From Archivesica marissinica (taxonomy: Eukaryota; Mollusca; Bivalvia; Venerida; Vesicomyidae), in the NCBI GenBank assembly GCA_014843695.1, contig CM026387.1:69227920-69291919 (forward strand): a DNA stretch of 64,000 nt. The letters are read 5' to 3'. Positions 10,660 to 22,154 of the stretch are shown here, piece after piece. Under the pieces are notes generated by a model that saw nothing but the letters and a program-made list of their open reading frames with translations, was not told where the DNA came from and made no database searches. A program made the position numbers and the translations under genes. Each line of letters begins with the position of its first letter. Positions within the stretch are counted from its first letter, which is position 1.

Positions 10660-10731
10660 ATTACGCTCGCCCATATGGTTCGCCGGCGGCGAGGGTAAAT
10701 AAGCTCAAACAAAAAAACAAAAATATATGAA
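10660..10731 (+). mobile_element. Short 5'-truncated retroelement 3' end
   Basis: About 70 bases containing ATGGTTCGCCGGCGGCGAGG, followed by GTAAATAAG and an A-rich tail. It is flanked by AATATATGAAT on both sides (about 10649-10659 and 10732-10742). The same 3' end occurs at 60958-60998. Duplicated flanks plus an A-rich tail point to LINE-mediated insertion of only the 3' tip of a retroelement. Confidence 0.6.
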
Positions 10732-10742
10732 TCATATAAATA

Positions 10743-11096
10743 ATAGCTGCAGAAGGAATTTGGACTCTGAGCCTGTCATTATATATTCTTGTAAATGGTA
10801 GATGCTAGTGGAATACATACCGTAACCCAACAACGGGCAGGTTTATAAAATTATTACAACCAATAACAATGTCTTCATTAACAAAATGATATATTCTTGT
10901 CAAATCCGACATGTACTGTAACCAGGATTGTTGGTGCTCAGGAAAGCCAAGTAATACTGACAAAAAAATCATGAGTCATTTTTAAAAAAAAAATGAATTC
11001 CAACAGGTTCAGTGTCTGTTCAGTTGTCAAGAAGTCAGTTCTGTTGCAGATGTTGTTCAAATGCATTTTACAATCTGAGTTAATGTGACAAACAAA
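10743..11096. other. Unassigned spacer
   Basis: AT-rich sequence between the 24-bp and 36-bp arrays. I see no gene, SINE head or inverted repeat in it. Confidence 0.5.
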
Positions 11097-13885
11097 TTAG
11101 CACATCCACAGATTGCAGTACAGCTGCTGGGTTTAGCACATCCACATATTGCAGTACAGCTCCTGGATTTAGCACATCCAGAGATTGCAGTACAGCTGCT
11201 GGGTTTAGCACATCCACAGATTGCAGTACAGCTACCGGGTTAGCACATCCACAGATTGCAGTACAGCTGCTGGATTTAGCATGTCCACAGATTGCAGTAC
11301 AGCTACCGGGTTAGCACATCCACAGATTGCAGTACAGCTGCTGGATTTAGCACATCCACATATTGCAGTACAGCTGCTGGGTTTAGCACATCCAGAGATT
11401 GCAGTACAGCTGCTGGGTTTAGCACATCCAGATTGCAGTACAGCTGCTGGGTTTAGCACCTCCACAGATTGCAGTACAGCTGCTGGGTTTAGCACATCCA
11501 CAGATTGCAGTACAGCTGCTGGGTTTAGCACATCCACAGATTGTAGTACAGCTGCTGGGTTTAGCACATCCAGAGATTACAATACAGCTGCTGGGTTTAG
11601 CACATCCAGAGATTGCAGTACAGCTGTAGAGATTAGCACATCCAGAGATTGCAGTACAGCTGCTGGGTTTAGCACATCCACAGATTACAGTACAGCTGCT
11701 GGGTTTAGTACGTCCACATATTGCAGTACAGCTACCGGGTTAGCACATCCACAGATTGCAATACAGCTGCTGGGTTTAGCACATCCAGAGATTGCAGTAC
11801 AGCTGTATAGAGTTTAGCACATCCAGAGATTGCAGTACAGCTGCTGGATTTAGCATGTCCACAGATTGCAGTACAGCTACCGGGTTAGCACATCCACAGA
11901 TTGCAGTACAGCTGCTGGATTTAGCACATCCACAGATTGCAGTACAGCTGCTGGGTTTAGCACATCCAGATTGCAGTACAGCTGCTGGGTTTAGCACCTC
12001 CACAGATTGCAGTACAGCTGCTGGGTTTAGGACATCCACAGATTGCAGTACAGCTGCTGGGTTTAGCACATCCACAGATTGCAGTACAGCTGCTGGATTT
12101 AGCACATCCACAGATTGTAGTACAGCTGCTGGGTTTAGCACATCCACATATTGCAATACAGCTGCTGGGTTTAGCACATCCAGAGATTGCAGTACATCTG
12201 TAGAGTTTAGCACATCCAGAGATTACAATACAGCTGCTGGGTTTAGCACATCCACAGATTGCAGTACATCTGTAGAGTTGAGCACATCCAGAGATTACAA
12301 TACAGCTGCTGGGTTTAGCACATCTACAGATTGCAGTACAGCTGCTGGATTTAGCACATCCACAGATTGCAGTACAGCTACCGGGTTAGCACATCCACAG
12401 ATTGCAGTACAGCTGCTGGGTTTAGCACATCCACAGATTGCAGTACAGCTGCTGGGTTTAGTACGTCCACATATTGCAGTACAGCTGCTGGGTTTAGCAC
12501 ATCCACAGATTGCAGTACAGCTGCTGGGTTTAGCACATCCACAGATTGCAGTACAGCTGCTGGGTTTAGCACATCCACAGATTGCAATACAGCTGCTGGG
12601 CTTAGCACATCCAGAGATTGCAGTACATCTGTAGAGTTTAGCACATCCAGAGATTACAATACAGCTGCTGGGTTTAGCACATCCAGAGATTGCAGTACAG
12701 CTGTAGAGATTAGCACATCCAGAGATTGCAGTAGAGCTGCTGGGTTTAGCACATCCACAGATTGCAGTACAGCTGCTGGGCTTAGTACGTCCACATATTG
12801 CAGTACAGCTACCGGGTTAGCACATCCACATATTGCAATACAGCTGCTGGGTTTAGCACATCCAGAGATTGCAGTACAGCTGTATAGAGTTTAGCACATC
12901 CAGAGATTGCAGTACAGCTGTTGGATTTAGCATGTCCACAGATTGCAGTACAGCTACCGGGTTAGCACATCCACATATTGCAGTACAGCTGTTGGATTTA
13001 GCACATCCACATATTGCAGTACAGCTGCTGGGTCTAGCACATCCACAGATTGCAGTACAGCTGCTGGATTTAGCACATCCACAGATTGCAGTACAGGTGC
13101 TGGATTTAGCACATCCACAGATTGCAGTACAGCTGCTGGGTTTAGCACATCCAGAGATTGCAGTACAGCTGCTGGGTTTAGCACATCCACAGATTGCAGT
13201 ACAGCTGCTGGGCTTAGCACATCCACATATTGCAGTACAGCTGCTGGGTTTAGCACATCCACAGGTTGCAGTACAGCTGCTGGGTTTAGCATGTCCACAT
13301 ATTGCAGTACAGGTGCTGGGTTTAGCACATCCACAGATTGCAGTACAGCTGCTGGGTTTAGCACATCCACATATTGCAGTACAGCTGCTGGGTTTAGCAC
13401 ATCCACATATTGCAGTACAGGTGCTGGGTTTAGCACATCCACAGATTGCAGTACAGCTGCTGGATTTAGCACGTCCACAGATTGCAGTACAGCTGCTGGG
13501 TTTAGCACGTCCACAGATTGCAGTACAGCTGCTGGGTTTAGCACATCCACATATTGCAGTACAGCTGCTGGGTTTAGCACATCCACAGATTGCAGTACAG
13601 CTGCTGGGTTTAGCACATCCCCAGATTGCAGTACAGCTGCTGGGTTTAGCACATCCCCAGATTGCAGTACAGCTGCTGGGTTTAGCACATCCACAGATTG
13701 CAGTACAGCTGCTGGGTTTAGCATGTCCACAGATTGCAGTACAGCTGCTGGGTTTAGCACATCCACAGATTGCAGTACAGCTGCTGGGTTTAGCACATCC
13801 ACAGATTGCAGTACAGCTGCTGGGTTTAGCACATCCACAGATTGCAGTACAGCTGCTGGGTTTAGCACATCCACAGCTGCTCGGT
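11097..13885. repeat. 36-bp minisatellite with higher-order structure, about 77 copies
   Basis: The unit reads TTTAGCACATCCACAGATTG followed by CAGTACAGCTGCTGGG. Marked variants (CTACCGGG, TGTAGAG, TGTATAGAG, ATTACAATAC, GCATGTCC) occur in the same order in two blocks, about 11570-11890 and 12648-12968, which are offset by close to 1,078 bp (30 units). The last 900 bp (from about 13020) are more uniform. Period 36 leaves frames of 200-355 residues open on both strands; none looks like a real protein. Confidence 0.95.
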
Positions 13886-13889
13886 TGTA

Positions 13890-15180
13890 GGATAACATAC
13901 AAAACAAAAACCACAAGCAATTGATATTCAGTCCATATTCTATTCTATTCATTTTTTTATGAAGATTTTTAAATTCTTATATCAGATATTGGGAATAACG
14001 ATATATCATGTGTGGCACTACTTGTGATATGAGGATTGGGTACAGAATGTTCACGCTGCATGTTATTCTTCTACATAAATGTTAAACTCATTGATTACAT
14101 CTCTCGGGCAATCTACCTTCCATCAGTTAATTTGTTTAACAATAAGCTAAACTATAATGGAAATACTGTGGATGGTAACTGTTTTTGAATTCGAAAACAA
14201 AGACCAAAAAAGATTCAAAATTAAACACAAACAGTACAGACAGAAATGATGAGAAATATGTCAACATTGTATGACACATGCCGACTACAAAAGTCTTGAC
14301 AAAATCAAAGTGTTCATGATGGGCCTATTTATCTGAGGTAATTGTTGTAATATAGTGAAGTACATTATGTACAAATGGTGGAAGAGTTACATGTAGAAGA
14401 AGTAATCGGACATGAACATCTTGATAACATGAGCTTCGCTACTTGATAAAGAAGATGAATACAAAGTCTCAAAAATTCAATTGAATGAAAACTGTAGTTA
14501 GACGACAAGGTTTTGAATGTTGAGTTACATTGTAATACATGTATAGTCAAGTACAATAGCGGCATAATTCAAGAATTCGACATAACCGACTTTGACATAA
14601 CGGTTGTAGACATGATAACTAAGTCAATGAAACCAAACAACATTCTAAATTAACATTTTTATAACTCACATTTCAGTTTGTGAATATAATCGAACATCAT
14701 TTTTATAATCTTCATCAATTACAAGGGTAAATTCTTGATTCTGTAATTTTCAATATGCGGCCGATCTGTAGGACAATTTGCTATTGTCTATACTTTATAC
14801 GCATCGGACAACATTGTTTTTGGCAATTGAATTTAGTACCAAAATAAAGTTTAGAACATTTACTTTCCATTGATACATTGAAATTTTGTAGTTTGGGGTC
14901 AAAATGCATCACATTTGGAGAACTTACTGGGAACAACATAAAACGTAATTTTAACAGAAAGTAAAAAACATGGATCCCTCTTTTCTTGTTTCCAACAAAG
15001 AGTCATGGGAAATAAGTCCTATATGATTTTTCCACTAGCACCTTTTGAGTTAAACTCACATTGCGAGTATACTCGACTATTTAATTATGTTTATTGGCTA
15101 AAATCAATCCATAAACTAAACTAGTCTATAGAGAACAAGCTGTCATTGAAGAAGAACGGAAACAACAAAACACAAGTGTA
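13890..15180. other. Unassigned spacer with candidate polyadenylation signal
   Basis: AT-rich sequence without a recognisable gene or repeat. Its only notable element is TTTATT at 15090-15095, which is AATAAA on the minus strand. It is the first canonical signal I see downstream of the sulfurtransferase stop codon, beyond the 33-bp array. Confidence 0.4.
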
Positions 15181-16124
15181 GGACATAATCCTCCAATACT
15201 GTTTGACACAGGCTGACATAATCCCCCCATATTGTTTGACACAGGCTGACATAATCCCCCATATTGTTTGACACAGGTGGACATAATCCCCCATATTGTT
15301 TGACACATGCTGACATAATCCCCCCATATTGTTTGACACAGGTGGACATAATCCCCCCATATTGTTTGACACAGGCGGACATAATCCCCCCATATTGTTT
15401 GACACAGGTGGACATAATCCCCATATTGTTTGACACAGGCTGACATAATTCCCCATATTTTTTGACACAGGCAGACATAATCCTCCAATACTGTTTGACA
15501 CAAGCAGACATAATCCCCCCATATTGTTTGACACAGGCGGACATACTCCCCCATATTGTTTGACACAGGTGGACATAATCCCCCCATATTGTTTGACACA
15601 GGCGGACATAATCCCCCCATATTGTTTGACACAGGTGGACATAATCCCCCCATATTGTTTGACACAGGCGGACATAATCCCCATATTGTTTGACACAGGT
15701 GGACATAATCCCCCATATTGTTTGACACAGGTGGACATAATCCCCCCATATTGTTTGACACAGGTGGACATAATCCCCCCATATTGTTTGACACAGGTGG
15801 ACATAATCCCCCCATATTGTTTGACACAGGCGGACATAATCCCCCCATATTGTTTGACACAGGTGGACATAATCCCCCCAAACACACACATACTCCCCCA
15901 TATTGTTTGACACAGGTGGACATAATCCCCCCATATTGTTTGACACAGGTGGACATAATCCCCCCATATTGTTTGACACAGGCGGACATAATCCCCCCAT
16001 ATTGTTTGACACAGGCGGACATAATCCCCCCATATTGTTTGACACAGGCGGACATAATCCCCCCATATTGTTTGACACAGGCGGACATAATCCCCCCATA
16101 TTGTTTGACACAGGTGACATAATC
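15181..16124. repeat. 33-bp minisatellite, about 29 copies, 3' of the sulfurtransferase
   Basis: The unit contains CATAATCCCCCCATATTGTT and TGACACAGG[T/C]GGA. Length varies by loss of one C in the C-run. The array ends about 45 bp from the sulfurtransferase stop (16168-16170, minus strand) and precedes the first AATAAA. It is probably transcribed as part of that gene's 3' UTR (inference). A 7-8 residue C-rich variant near 15880 interrupts the order once. Confidence 0.95.
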
Positions 16125-16167
16125 ATATAGAGTCACGTCCACTCCCGGTCAGTCAGTGGTTACAGTA

Positions 16168-16983
16168 TCACTTCTCTTCATGGCGTTTCTTCCATTCTGT
16201 AAACCCTCCATGGAACACGGACACATTCGCAGCACCAAGGCATTCTGCTGCAAACGTAACGGCACATGACGACAGACCACTGTTACAGTGCATGGCTATA
16301 GGTCGCGATAGATCCACACCAGATTCCTCGAATAATTGCTTCAGCTGCTGCTGTGATTTAAGAGTCCCGGTTTCATGATCTATCATAGTTGCCAAGTCTA
16401 CGTTCTTTGATCCTGGGATGTGGTTTTCTGTATATGCTGCAGCTGGTCGACTGTCCACTATTTGAAACCTCTCATCTCTCGTGTTTTGTTTTATTTCATC
16501 AAAGCTTTTGTATATTTTAGCGTCTTTTACTGCGATAAAGTTTCCTGGCTTTATATCGGTGAGAGTTCCCTCTGTAGTCAGGTTTCCCAATTGAACCCAT
16601 TTGGATAGTCCACCATCAAGTATTGATATGTGTTTATGACCAAAATACCTAAATGTCCACCACCCTCTTCCAGAAATGAAATATCCGGCCCGGTCAGAGT
16701 TGCTGTACACTATGATCTGGGTGTCGGAGTTTATGCCAGCCTTCTGCGCCAGGTGTGTGAACTGCTCGGCTGTGTGCACGTTCCTGGGAAACATCTCCGT
16801 GTGTTCTCCTGACAAGACATCGAAGTACCTCGCGCCGGGGATGTGTTGTTTCTTGTATTCCTCGTAACAGTCTCTGGTACTTGCCCACGACACGTCCAGT
16901 ACAACAATGTTACTGTCAGCAAGGTCGCTGGACGACATTTTCTCCTTCAGCCACTCACATGACACGAGCATAGGCACAGACAT
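16168..16983 (-). CDS. Two-domain rhodanese, 3-mercaptopyruvate/thiosulfate sulfurtransferase-like
   Basis: Encodes 271 residues from ATG (16983) to TGA. Domain 1 (about residues 7-130) holds VVLDVSWA, HIPGARYFD and WWTFRYFGH. It is the non-catalytic rhodanese fold, with Ser where a catalytic Cys would be (IVYSNSDRAG). Domain 2 (about 160-268) holds VDSRPAAAY, HIPGSKNVD and the active loop HCNSGLSSCA, with Cys233 as the sulfur-accepting residue. The family moves sulfur from 3-mercaptopyruvate or thiosulfate to thiols or cyanide, in cytosol or mitochondria. Length is slightly under the usual 290-300, and no mitochondrial presequence is obvious. TTATACACTGCAG lies 3 bp before the ATG and looks like a splice acceptor, so 5' non-coding or further coding exons may lie upstream. 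Substrate cannot be fixed from the loop sequence. Confidence 0.88.
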   Translation of the reverse strand: MSVPMLVSCEWLKEKMSSSDLADSNIVVLDVSWASTRDCYEEYKKQHIPGARYFDVLSGEHTEMFPRNVHTAEQFTHLAQKAGINSDTQIIVYSNSDRAGYFISGRGWWTFRYFGHKHISILDGGLSKWVQLGNLTTEGTLTDIKPGNFIAVKDAKIYKSFDEIKQNTRDERFQIVDSRPAAAYTENHIPGSKNVDLATMIDHETGTLKSQQQLKQLFEESGVDLSRPIAMHCNSGLSSCAVTFAAECLGAANVSVFHGGFTEWKKRHEEK

Positions 16984-17074
16984 CTTCTGCAGTGTATAAA
17001 TAATACATAATAATAAAATTATTATTATTATAACTAGGTAAGCTTATTAGTTTATATAAAAAAATTTTTTTTAG

Positions 17075-17357
17075 TTTACGTTTATTTATCGTCGCTACCG
17101 GTTGCCCATATGAGCGACGCCTCCTGAAGAGATTAGTTATTTTAGATTTTGGAGGATAGTGCATGATACAGACAGAGACCCATTCCAGAATCTCCTCTGG
17201 TTCTTTTACGTGCACGGTGTAAAGCACCGACACGAGACCTCGGTTTAACGTCCCATCTGAAAGACTGTTAATTTTATTAGGGTCAGACGGGGGATCGAAC
17301 CTGCGATCCCTGGATTACCAGTCCAGCGTGTTACCACTGGACTACATATCCGTCTGT
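17075..17357 (-). mobile_element. tRNA-derived SINE, family A, copy 2
   Basis: Nearly full-length and about as diverged as copy 1. The tRNA-like head is at 17357-17280 (minus) with GGTTCGATCCCCCGTCTGAC, the body follows, and the terminal ATAAACGTAAA lies at 17075-17090. It sits 90 bp upstream of the sulfurtransferase start, in what is probably a 5' intron or UTR. Confidence 0.92.
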
Positions 17358-17359
17358 CA

Positions 17360-17708
17360 TATATAAATATAAATTTATTAGTTCTTACAACATTAGTTTA
17401 ATTGCTCATGTGACCGCATTTCTGATGGAATTCATTGCCATGAAGGAGAGAGAGAAGAGGCCATGTGGATTTAACCTGTTGCACGCTAGCGGCAGATAAA
17501 ATCACGCAAACAGCATAGATCCAGATCGCACAGAATGCACCATCTGATCAGGCTGTTTGCTATTCAGATAGTGGAGCTAAAACATTTGTTTGAATAGGAA
17601 ACAACATAGATCCTGATCAGACGTGGCTGATCTGGATCTATGTTGTTTGCAAAAGTGATTTTATTTACTCGGCAGGCAAAGGGTTAAGTGTCTTGCCTAT
17701 GGACACCA
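17360..17708 (-). mobile_element. Partial SINE, family C, interrupted by a MITE
   Basis: 17360-17470 and 17688-17708 together match the 3' half of the SINEs at 55814-56053 and 57100-57329 (shared: GATGGAATTCATTGCC, GAGAGAGAAGAGG, then CTTGCCTATGGACAC). A TTAA in this SINE was the target of the MITE at 17475-17683. The tRNA-like head is missing, and the 31-bp array begins where it would be. Confidence 0.65.
17475..17683. mobile_element. piggyBac-type MITE, 209 bp
   Basis: TTAA duplicates (17471-17474 and 17684-17687) enclose imperfect inverted ends of about 50 bases. The right end reads inward CCCTTTGCCTGCC, close to classical piggyBac ends; the left is CCTGTTGCACGCTAGCGGC. Both arms then share ATAAAATCAC and AACAxCATAGATCC. 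Joining the flanks restores the family C SINE sequence, which confirms the insertion. No coding capacity. Confidence 0.8.
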
Positions 17709-17711
17709 CCA

Positions 17712-18490
17712 CTGCATGTTGCCTCACTCACCACTATGTCTACCGCATGTTGCCTCACTCACCACTATGTCTACCGCATGTTGCCTCACTCACCACTATG
17801 TCTACCGCATGTTTCCTCACTCACCACTATGTCTACCGCATGTTGCCTCACTCACCACTATGTCTACTGCATTTGGTTGCCTCACTCACCACTATGTCTT
17901 ACCGCATGTTGCCTCACTCACCACTATGTCTACCGCATGTTGCCTCACTCACCACTATGTCTACCGCATGTTGCCTCACTCACCACTATGTCTACCGCAT
18001 GTTGCCTCACTCACCACTATGTCTACCGCATGTTGCCTCACTCACCACTATGTCTACCGCATGTTGCCTCACTCACCACTATGTCTACCGCATGTTGTCT
18101 CACTCACCACTATGTCTACCGCATGTTTCCTCACTCACCACTATGTCTACCGCATGTTGCCTCACTCACCACTATGTCTACCGCATGTTGCCTCACTCAC
18201 CACTATGTCTACTGCATGTTGCCTCACTCACCACTATGTCTACCGCATGTTTCCTCACTCACCACTATGTCTACCGCATGTTGCCTCACTCACCACTATG
18301 TCTACTGCATGTTGCCTCACTCACCACTATGTCTACCGCATGTTGCCTCACTCACCACTATGTCTACCGCATGTTTCCTCACTCACCACTATGTCTACCG
18401 CATGTTTCCTCACTCACCACTATGTCTACCGCATGTTTCCTCACTCACCACTATGTCTACCGCATGTTTCCTCACTCACCACTATGTCTA
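17712..18490. repeat. 31-bp minisatellite, about 25 copies
   Basis: The unit is ATGTTGCCTCACTCACCACT followed by ATGTCTACCGC. Variants are TTTCC for TTGCC and CTGC for CCGC. The TTTCC variant dominates the last five copies. With period 31 all three forward frames cycle and stay open for about 270 residues, so they are artefacts. Confidence 0.95.
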
Positions 18491-19171
18491 AGTTGGCTAT
18501 TTCTATTCATTATTTGTGGCTACAGTTCCATCACAGCCTTATTGTATGATAATGTTCAACTTGTATGAAATAACAAAATATAAAAGTACATAAAGGACCA
18601 TGATGGCACAGCAATCTTTGCACGACAATATTTCAAACTATTACTGTTTGACTTTTTTTGGAGCTTCATGTACAAAGAGTAGTTTGTTTATTTTTCACAA
18701 CATAATAATTAACAAATACACACATGTACGGTAAACATATTCATTGTACAAATAATCACAAGTACAATGTACATATAAAATTCATTTATTAATTTTTATG
18801 AAGAAGGAATTACATTTAACAGTATATTTTTGGTGTATATTATTGGTATATATTTTTGGTCTCTCAGATATAAATATGTCTTTATTCTTGATCCAAATTT
18901 ATGAATATTGAGGACAGTCCCAGAATAAATGTTTTATTGTCTCTGTATGTTGCTACAAATAAAGTTGAGTGTTATTTTTAATTTATAGAGTAGTTCATTT
19001 GTATATATAGATCAAATTTGCTATTTTGACCGATTGTACTGCTCGACAAACCATTCAATATAAACACATCTGATGAAGATCATTGATTCATGACATTCCA
19101 GTTGGTCATGTGATGTGACACTGTAGTTCAAAACAACAAGCTCAACTTGAGAAAAATATTATTATCAAGTA
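18491..19171. other. Unassigned AT-rich spacer
   Basis: No gene or recognisable mobile element seen. At 19172-19225, TTAACACCTTACTCCACAC and the following bases resemble the left end of the piggyBac-like element at 6968 (TTAACCCTTTACTCCATATA). This may be another fragment of the same family. Confidence 0.4.
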
Positions 19172-19288
19172 TTAACACCTTACTCCACACATATACAACC
19201 TATTGCCATAGATATTGATTATTGAGTATGTAGCATAGTGTGCCTATTGCTTATCAAAAGAATGGACATATAATGAGCATTTGGCCTC

Positions 19289-19532
19289 TACTTCCAGGGA
19301 TCGCAGGTTCGATCCCCCGTCTGACCCTAATAAAATTTTAAGTCTTTCATATGGGACTATAAACCGAGGTCTCGTGTCGGTGCTGTACACTGTGCACGTA
19401 AAAGAACCAGAGGAGACTCTGTATCATGGCAGTATCCTCCAAAAATCCTCCAAAAATCTAAAATGACTAATCTCTTCAGGAGGCGTCGCTCATATGGGCA
19501 ACCGGTAGCGATGATAAATAAACGTAAAACAC
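19289..19532 (+). mobile_element. tRNA-derived SINE, family A, copy 3 (5'-truncated)
   Basis: Begins inside the tRNA-like head at CCAGGGATCGCAGG, keeps the B box GGTTCGATCCCCCGTCTGAC, then the body and ATAAATAAACGTAAAA. The body has a short internal duplication of ATCCTCCAAAA near 19435. Confidence 0.88.
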
Positions 19533-20257
19533 ACACGAGAAAAATATTTTATTGCCCTCATGTGTAAAGAAGGAATATAAATTTAATAATTAATGGTTAG
19601 AACAACAAATTATATTTATACCGGTAGGTAAACATAACAAGTAATGAACCCAAGACGTGCTAGATATTAAGATACTAACCCAAAATAAATCATGGTTCTA
19701 TGTCTAAATTTTTGCCTGCGCCACTTGTCGACAATTGAAAAATACTGGAGCCAATTTGAAAAACTTGGAGCCAACTAAGAACCATATACCGGGAGTTCAT
19801 AAATAAATATTTGAAGCTTTGTAGTTGACAAAACATGTGTGTGTTTTTAAAAACAGTTGCACCAAATATTATTGCCAATTCACAAAATTTAGCACCAATA
19901 TTTGTTTTTTGCCCGCAATTTGCGCCATTGGCAACCGATAGCGGGAACCCTATAAATACTTTGAAAATAATCAACCAAAACATTGTCACACTTTATTTAC
20001 GAAATACTAGGAATATGTTATGTGGGAAAAAGGAAGGGTGGGTCAGAAAAGGGCAGGGTGGGTCGTAAAACGGGAATGGTGCATTTTGAGCGGCAAAGGG
20101 GTTAGGTTAGTAATTATGCTAACTTATAGTAAGGCGGAAACATATCAGGCAAAAGGGTGGACAAGTTTATAAAGGTCTGCCCTCCCAAAGGAACTCATCT
20201 ATTGAGGCTTATAATTAAAATACGTTTTTTCAATATTAATAATAAATACAAAAAGGC
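19533..20257. other. Unassigned spacer
   Basis: No gene seen. It contains several CACAATTTGCGCCATTGG-like stretches also hinted at in the MITE at 21393-22154, and an 11-bp GGGTGGGTC duplication near 20035-20065 just before the purine-rich 21-bp array. Confidence 0.35.
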
Positions 20258-20757
20258 GAAAGGGCGTGCATAAAAGGCAAAAGGGTGGGCATAAAAGGCA
20301 AAAGGACGTGCATAAAAGGCAAAAGTGTGGGCATAAAAGGCAAAAGGGTGGGCATAAAAGGCAAAAGGGTGAGCATAAAAGGCAAACGGGTGGGCATAAC
20401 AGGCAAAAGGGTGGGCATAAAAGGGTGGGCATAAAGGCAAAAGGGTGGGCATAAAAGGCAAAAGGGTGGACATAAAAGGCAAAAGGGTGGGCATAAAAGG
20501 GTGGGCATAAAAGGCAAAAGGGTGGGCATAAAAGGCGAAAGGGTGGGCATAAAAGGGTGGGCATAAAAGGCAAATGGGGGTGCATAAAAGGCAAAAGGGT
20601 GGGCATAAAAGGCAAAAGGGTGGGCACAAAAGGGTGGGCATAAAAGGGTGTGCATAAAAGGCAAAAGGGTGGGCATAAAAGGGTGGGCATAAAAGGCAAA
20701 AGGGTGGGCATAAAAGGGTGGGCATAAAAGGGTGGGCATAAAAGGCAAAAGTGGCAG
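20258..20757. repeat. Mixed 21/14-bp minisatellite, about 27 units
   Basis: The basic 21-bp unit is GGCAAAAGGGTGGGCATAAAA. A 14-bp form lacking GGCAAAA (GGGTGGGCATAAAA) is interspersed, mainly in the right half. Strand asymmetry is strong (purine-rich plus strand). Open minus-strand frames rich in His-Pro-Phe are artefacts. Confidence 0.92.
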
Positions 20758-21388
20758 GTCATTCAGCTCTAGAAAAAAACAGTAAAATAATATTTGCAGG
20801 CCGGTTAATTCCAGTGCTCAGAATGACGAACCATTTTAATTCAACTATAATTAACGCAACTACAAATATTATGACGAAAATATCTAAAAGGCACAAAATA
20901 TAGTTGGCATTATTTTTTAGAAAGCACAAAGGATATCACAAAACTACAAAGATGCTGGTAAAATGATGTTACCTTTGACAACACACGCTAAATCATTTTT
21001 TTTATTGCAGATTTAAACATCGTAAATTCCTTCTTTGCGTATAAAGACAAAATACAGTCATGTTTGCGTATAAAGACAAAATACAGTCATGTTAGAATAT
21101 TAAATTAACAATTGGTCCAAACACGATGCTTAGAAATAGCAAGTTGAGTTTGAAAATGTATGGTTGATTAATGATCACGTATAATATTATGTAGAACAAT
21201 AGATTAATTATTTTACCCATATTGACAGTAAACTATATGTCAGTATTCTATATGTCCATCTCAACATTGACTACATAGCAGGTATAAAAAATATTGTATT
21301 GTTTTGTTTATCACGAACAAAGAAGAACATGCAGCAAAGACCTTGCATATTGCAGTCAAATTCTTCCAAGACAAAAGCTGATTGTTCT
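20758..21388. other. Unassigned spacer with a short duplication
   Basis: No gene seen. A 29-bp segment with GCGTATAAAGACAAAATACA is present twice in tandem at about 21035-21092. Confidence 0.45.
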
Positions 21389-21392
21389 TTAA

Positions 21393-22154
21393 CTCTTTCA
21401 GCGCCCAATAAATTCAGAGCATGTGCAAACAACATAGATCCACAGGGCCTCCGCTGTCTATCGCCACTGGCGCCATTTTGGCAAAAGTGGCTCCAAATAT
21501 TCGAAAGTGGCGTATATGTATGGCACCATGATTTAAGTGACCCGAAAATTTGTTCTCGAGTCGCGCGTACCACGAGTCGCAGGGCACAGAAAAGTCGATA
21601 ACCAGCCCAATCAATACACGGTCAAGATTGTTTATTGCTCGTTAGTGGGATATAAATGACACGATGTGAGAAGATAATTGGGTAAGTATGCTCGATCAAT
21701 TAGTTAAGAAAACACCTAGCATCATGTATATTTGAAGTGTGCCGTGGATACAACAAATTAACAACAATTATGGCACAATTTTGATGATAAAGACACCGAC
21801 CTGAATGTTTACAGCACTCGACAAATTAGGCCGTTTTGATTTTGATCAGCTGTTAATTACGCTAGTTTGCTGTTTTGCAAAACGTTTTTTGTGATGATCT
21901 CTTAATTACCGTGATCCCAACAAAGGTGAGGAAATTGATTGTTTATTGATTAATTATTGGATTCCAGATCAGCCATGGCGTAACACCGCGTCTGATCAGG
22001 ATCTATGTTGTTTTGCTATTCGGACAGGTGCTTCAGCTCCACTGTCTGAAGAGTAATCAGCATACAGCTGTGCAGAAGGCATGATCTGTTCTGTCTGATC
22101 GGGTTCTCCGCTTTTTGCAAAGTTTGCTTTTATGCGACATTGGCGGTGAAAGAG
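21393..22154. mobile_element. piggyBac-type MITE, 762 bp
   Basis: TTAA duplicates at 21389-21392 and 22155-22158 enclose CTCTTTCAGCGCC and its inverted partner ending GGCGGTGAAAGAG. Like the 209-bp MITE at 17475 it carries CAACATAGATCC near the ends (21429-21440), and GATCAGGATCTATGTTG at about 21994. The two therefore share subterminal motifs although lengths differ. No transposase frame is visible, so it is a non-autonomous relative. Confidence 0.72.

Noticed and set aside
12853..13952. Four overlapping open frames of 315-355 codons (cysteine- or alanine-rich repeats)
   Set aside because: These are frames through the 36-bp array. No unique N- or C-terminal domain, splice signals or signal peptide; the frames are open on both strands at once.
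15121..16142. Minus-strand open frames of 256-338 codons downstream of the sulfurtransferase
   Set aside because: Translation of the 33-bp minisatellite in its possible frames. It more likely belongs to the gene's 3' UTR.
17688..18568. Three plus-strand frames of 267-291 codons
   Set aside because: A 31-bp unit cycles through all frames without a stop. All three frames give the same mixed repeat peptide.
20195..20762. Minus-strand frames rich in His, Pro and Phe, resembling a repeat protein
   Set aside because: They derive from the purine-rich 21/14-bp array; no start context or non-repeat domain.
21271..21614. Short frames of 66-100 codons at the left edge of the 762-bp MITE
   Set aside because: They cross the element boundary at TTAA and have no counterpart domain; probably chance.
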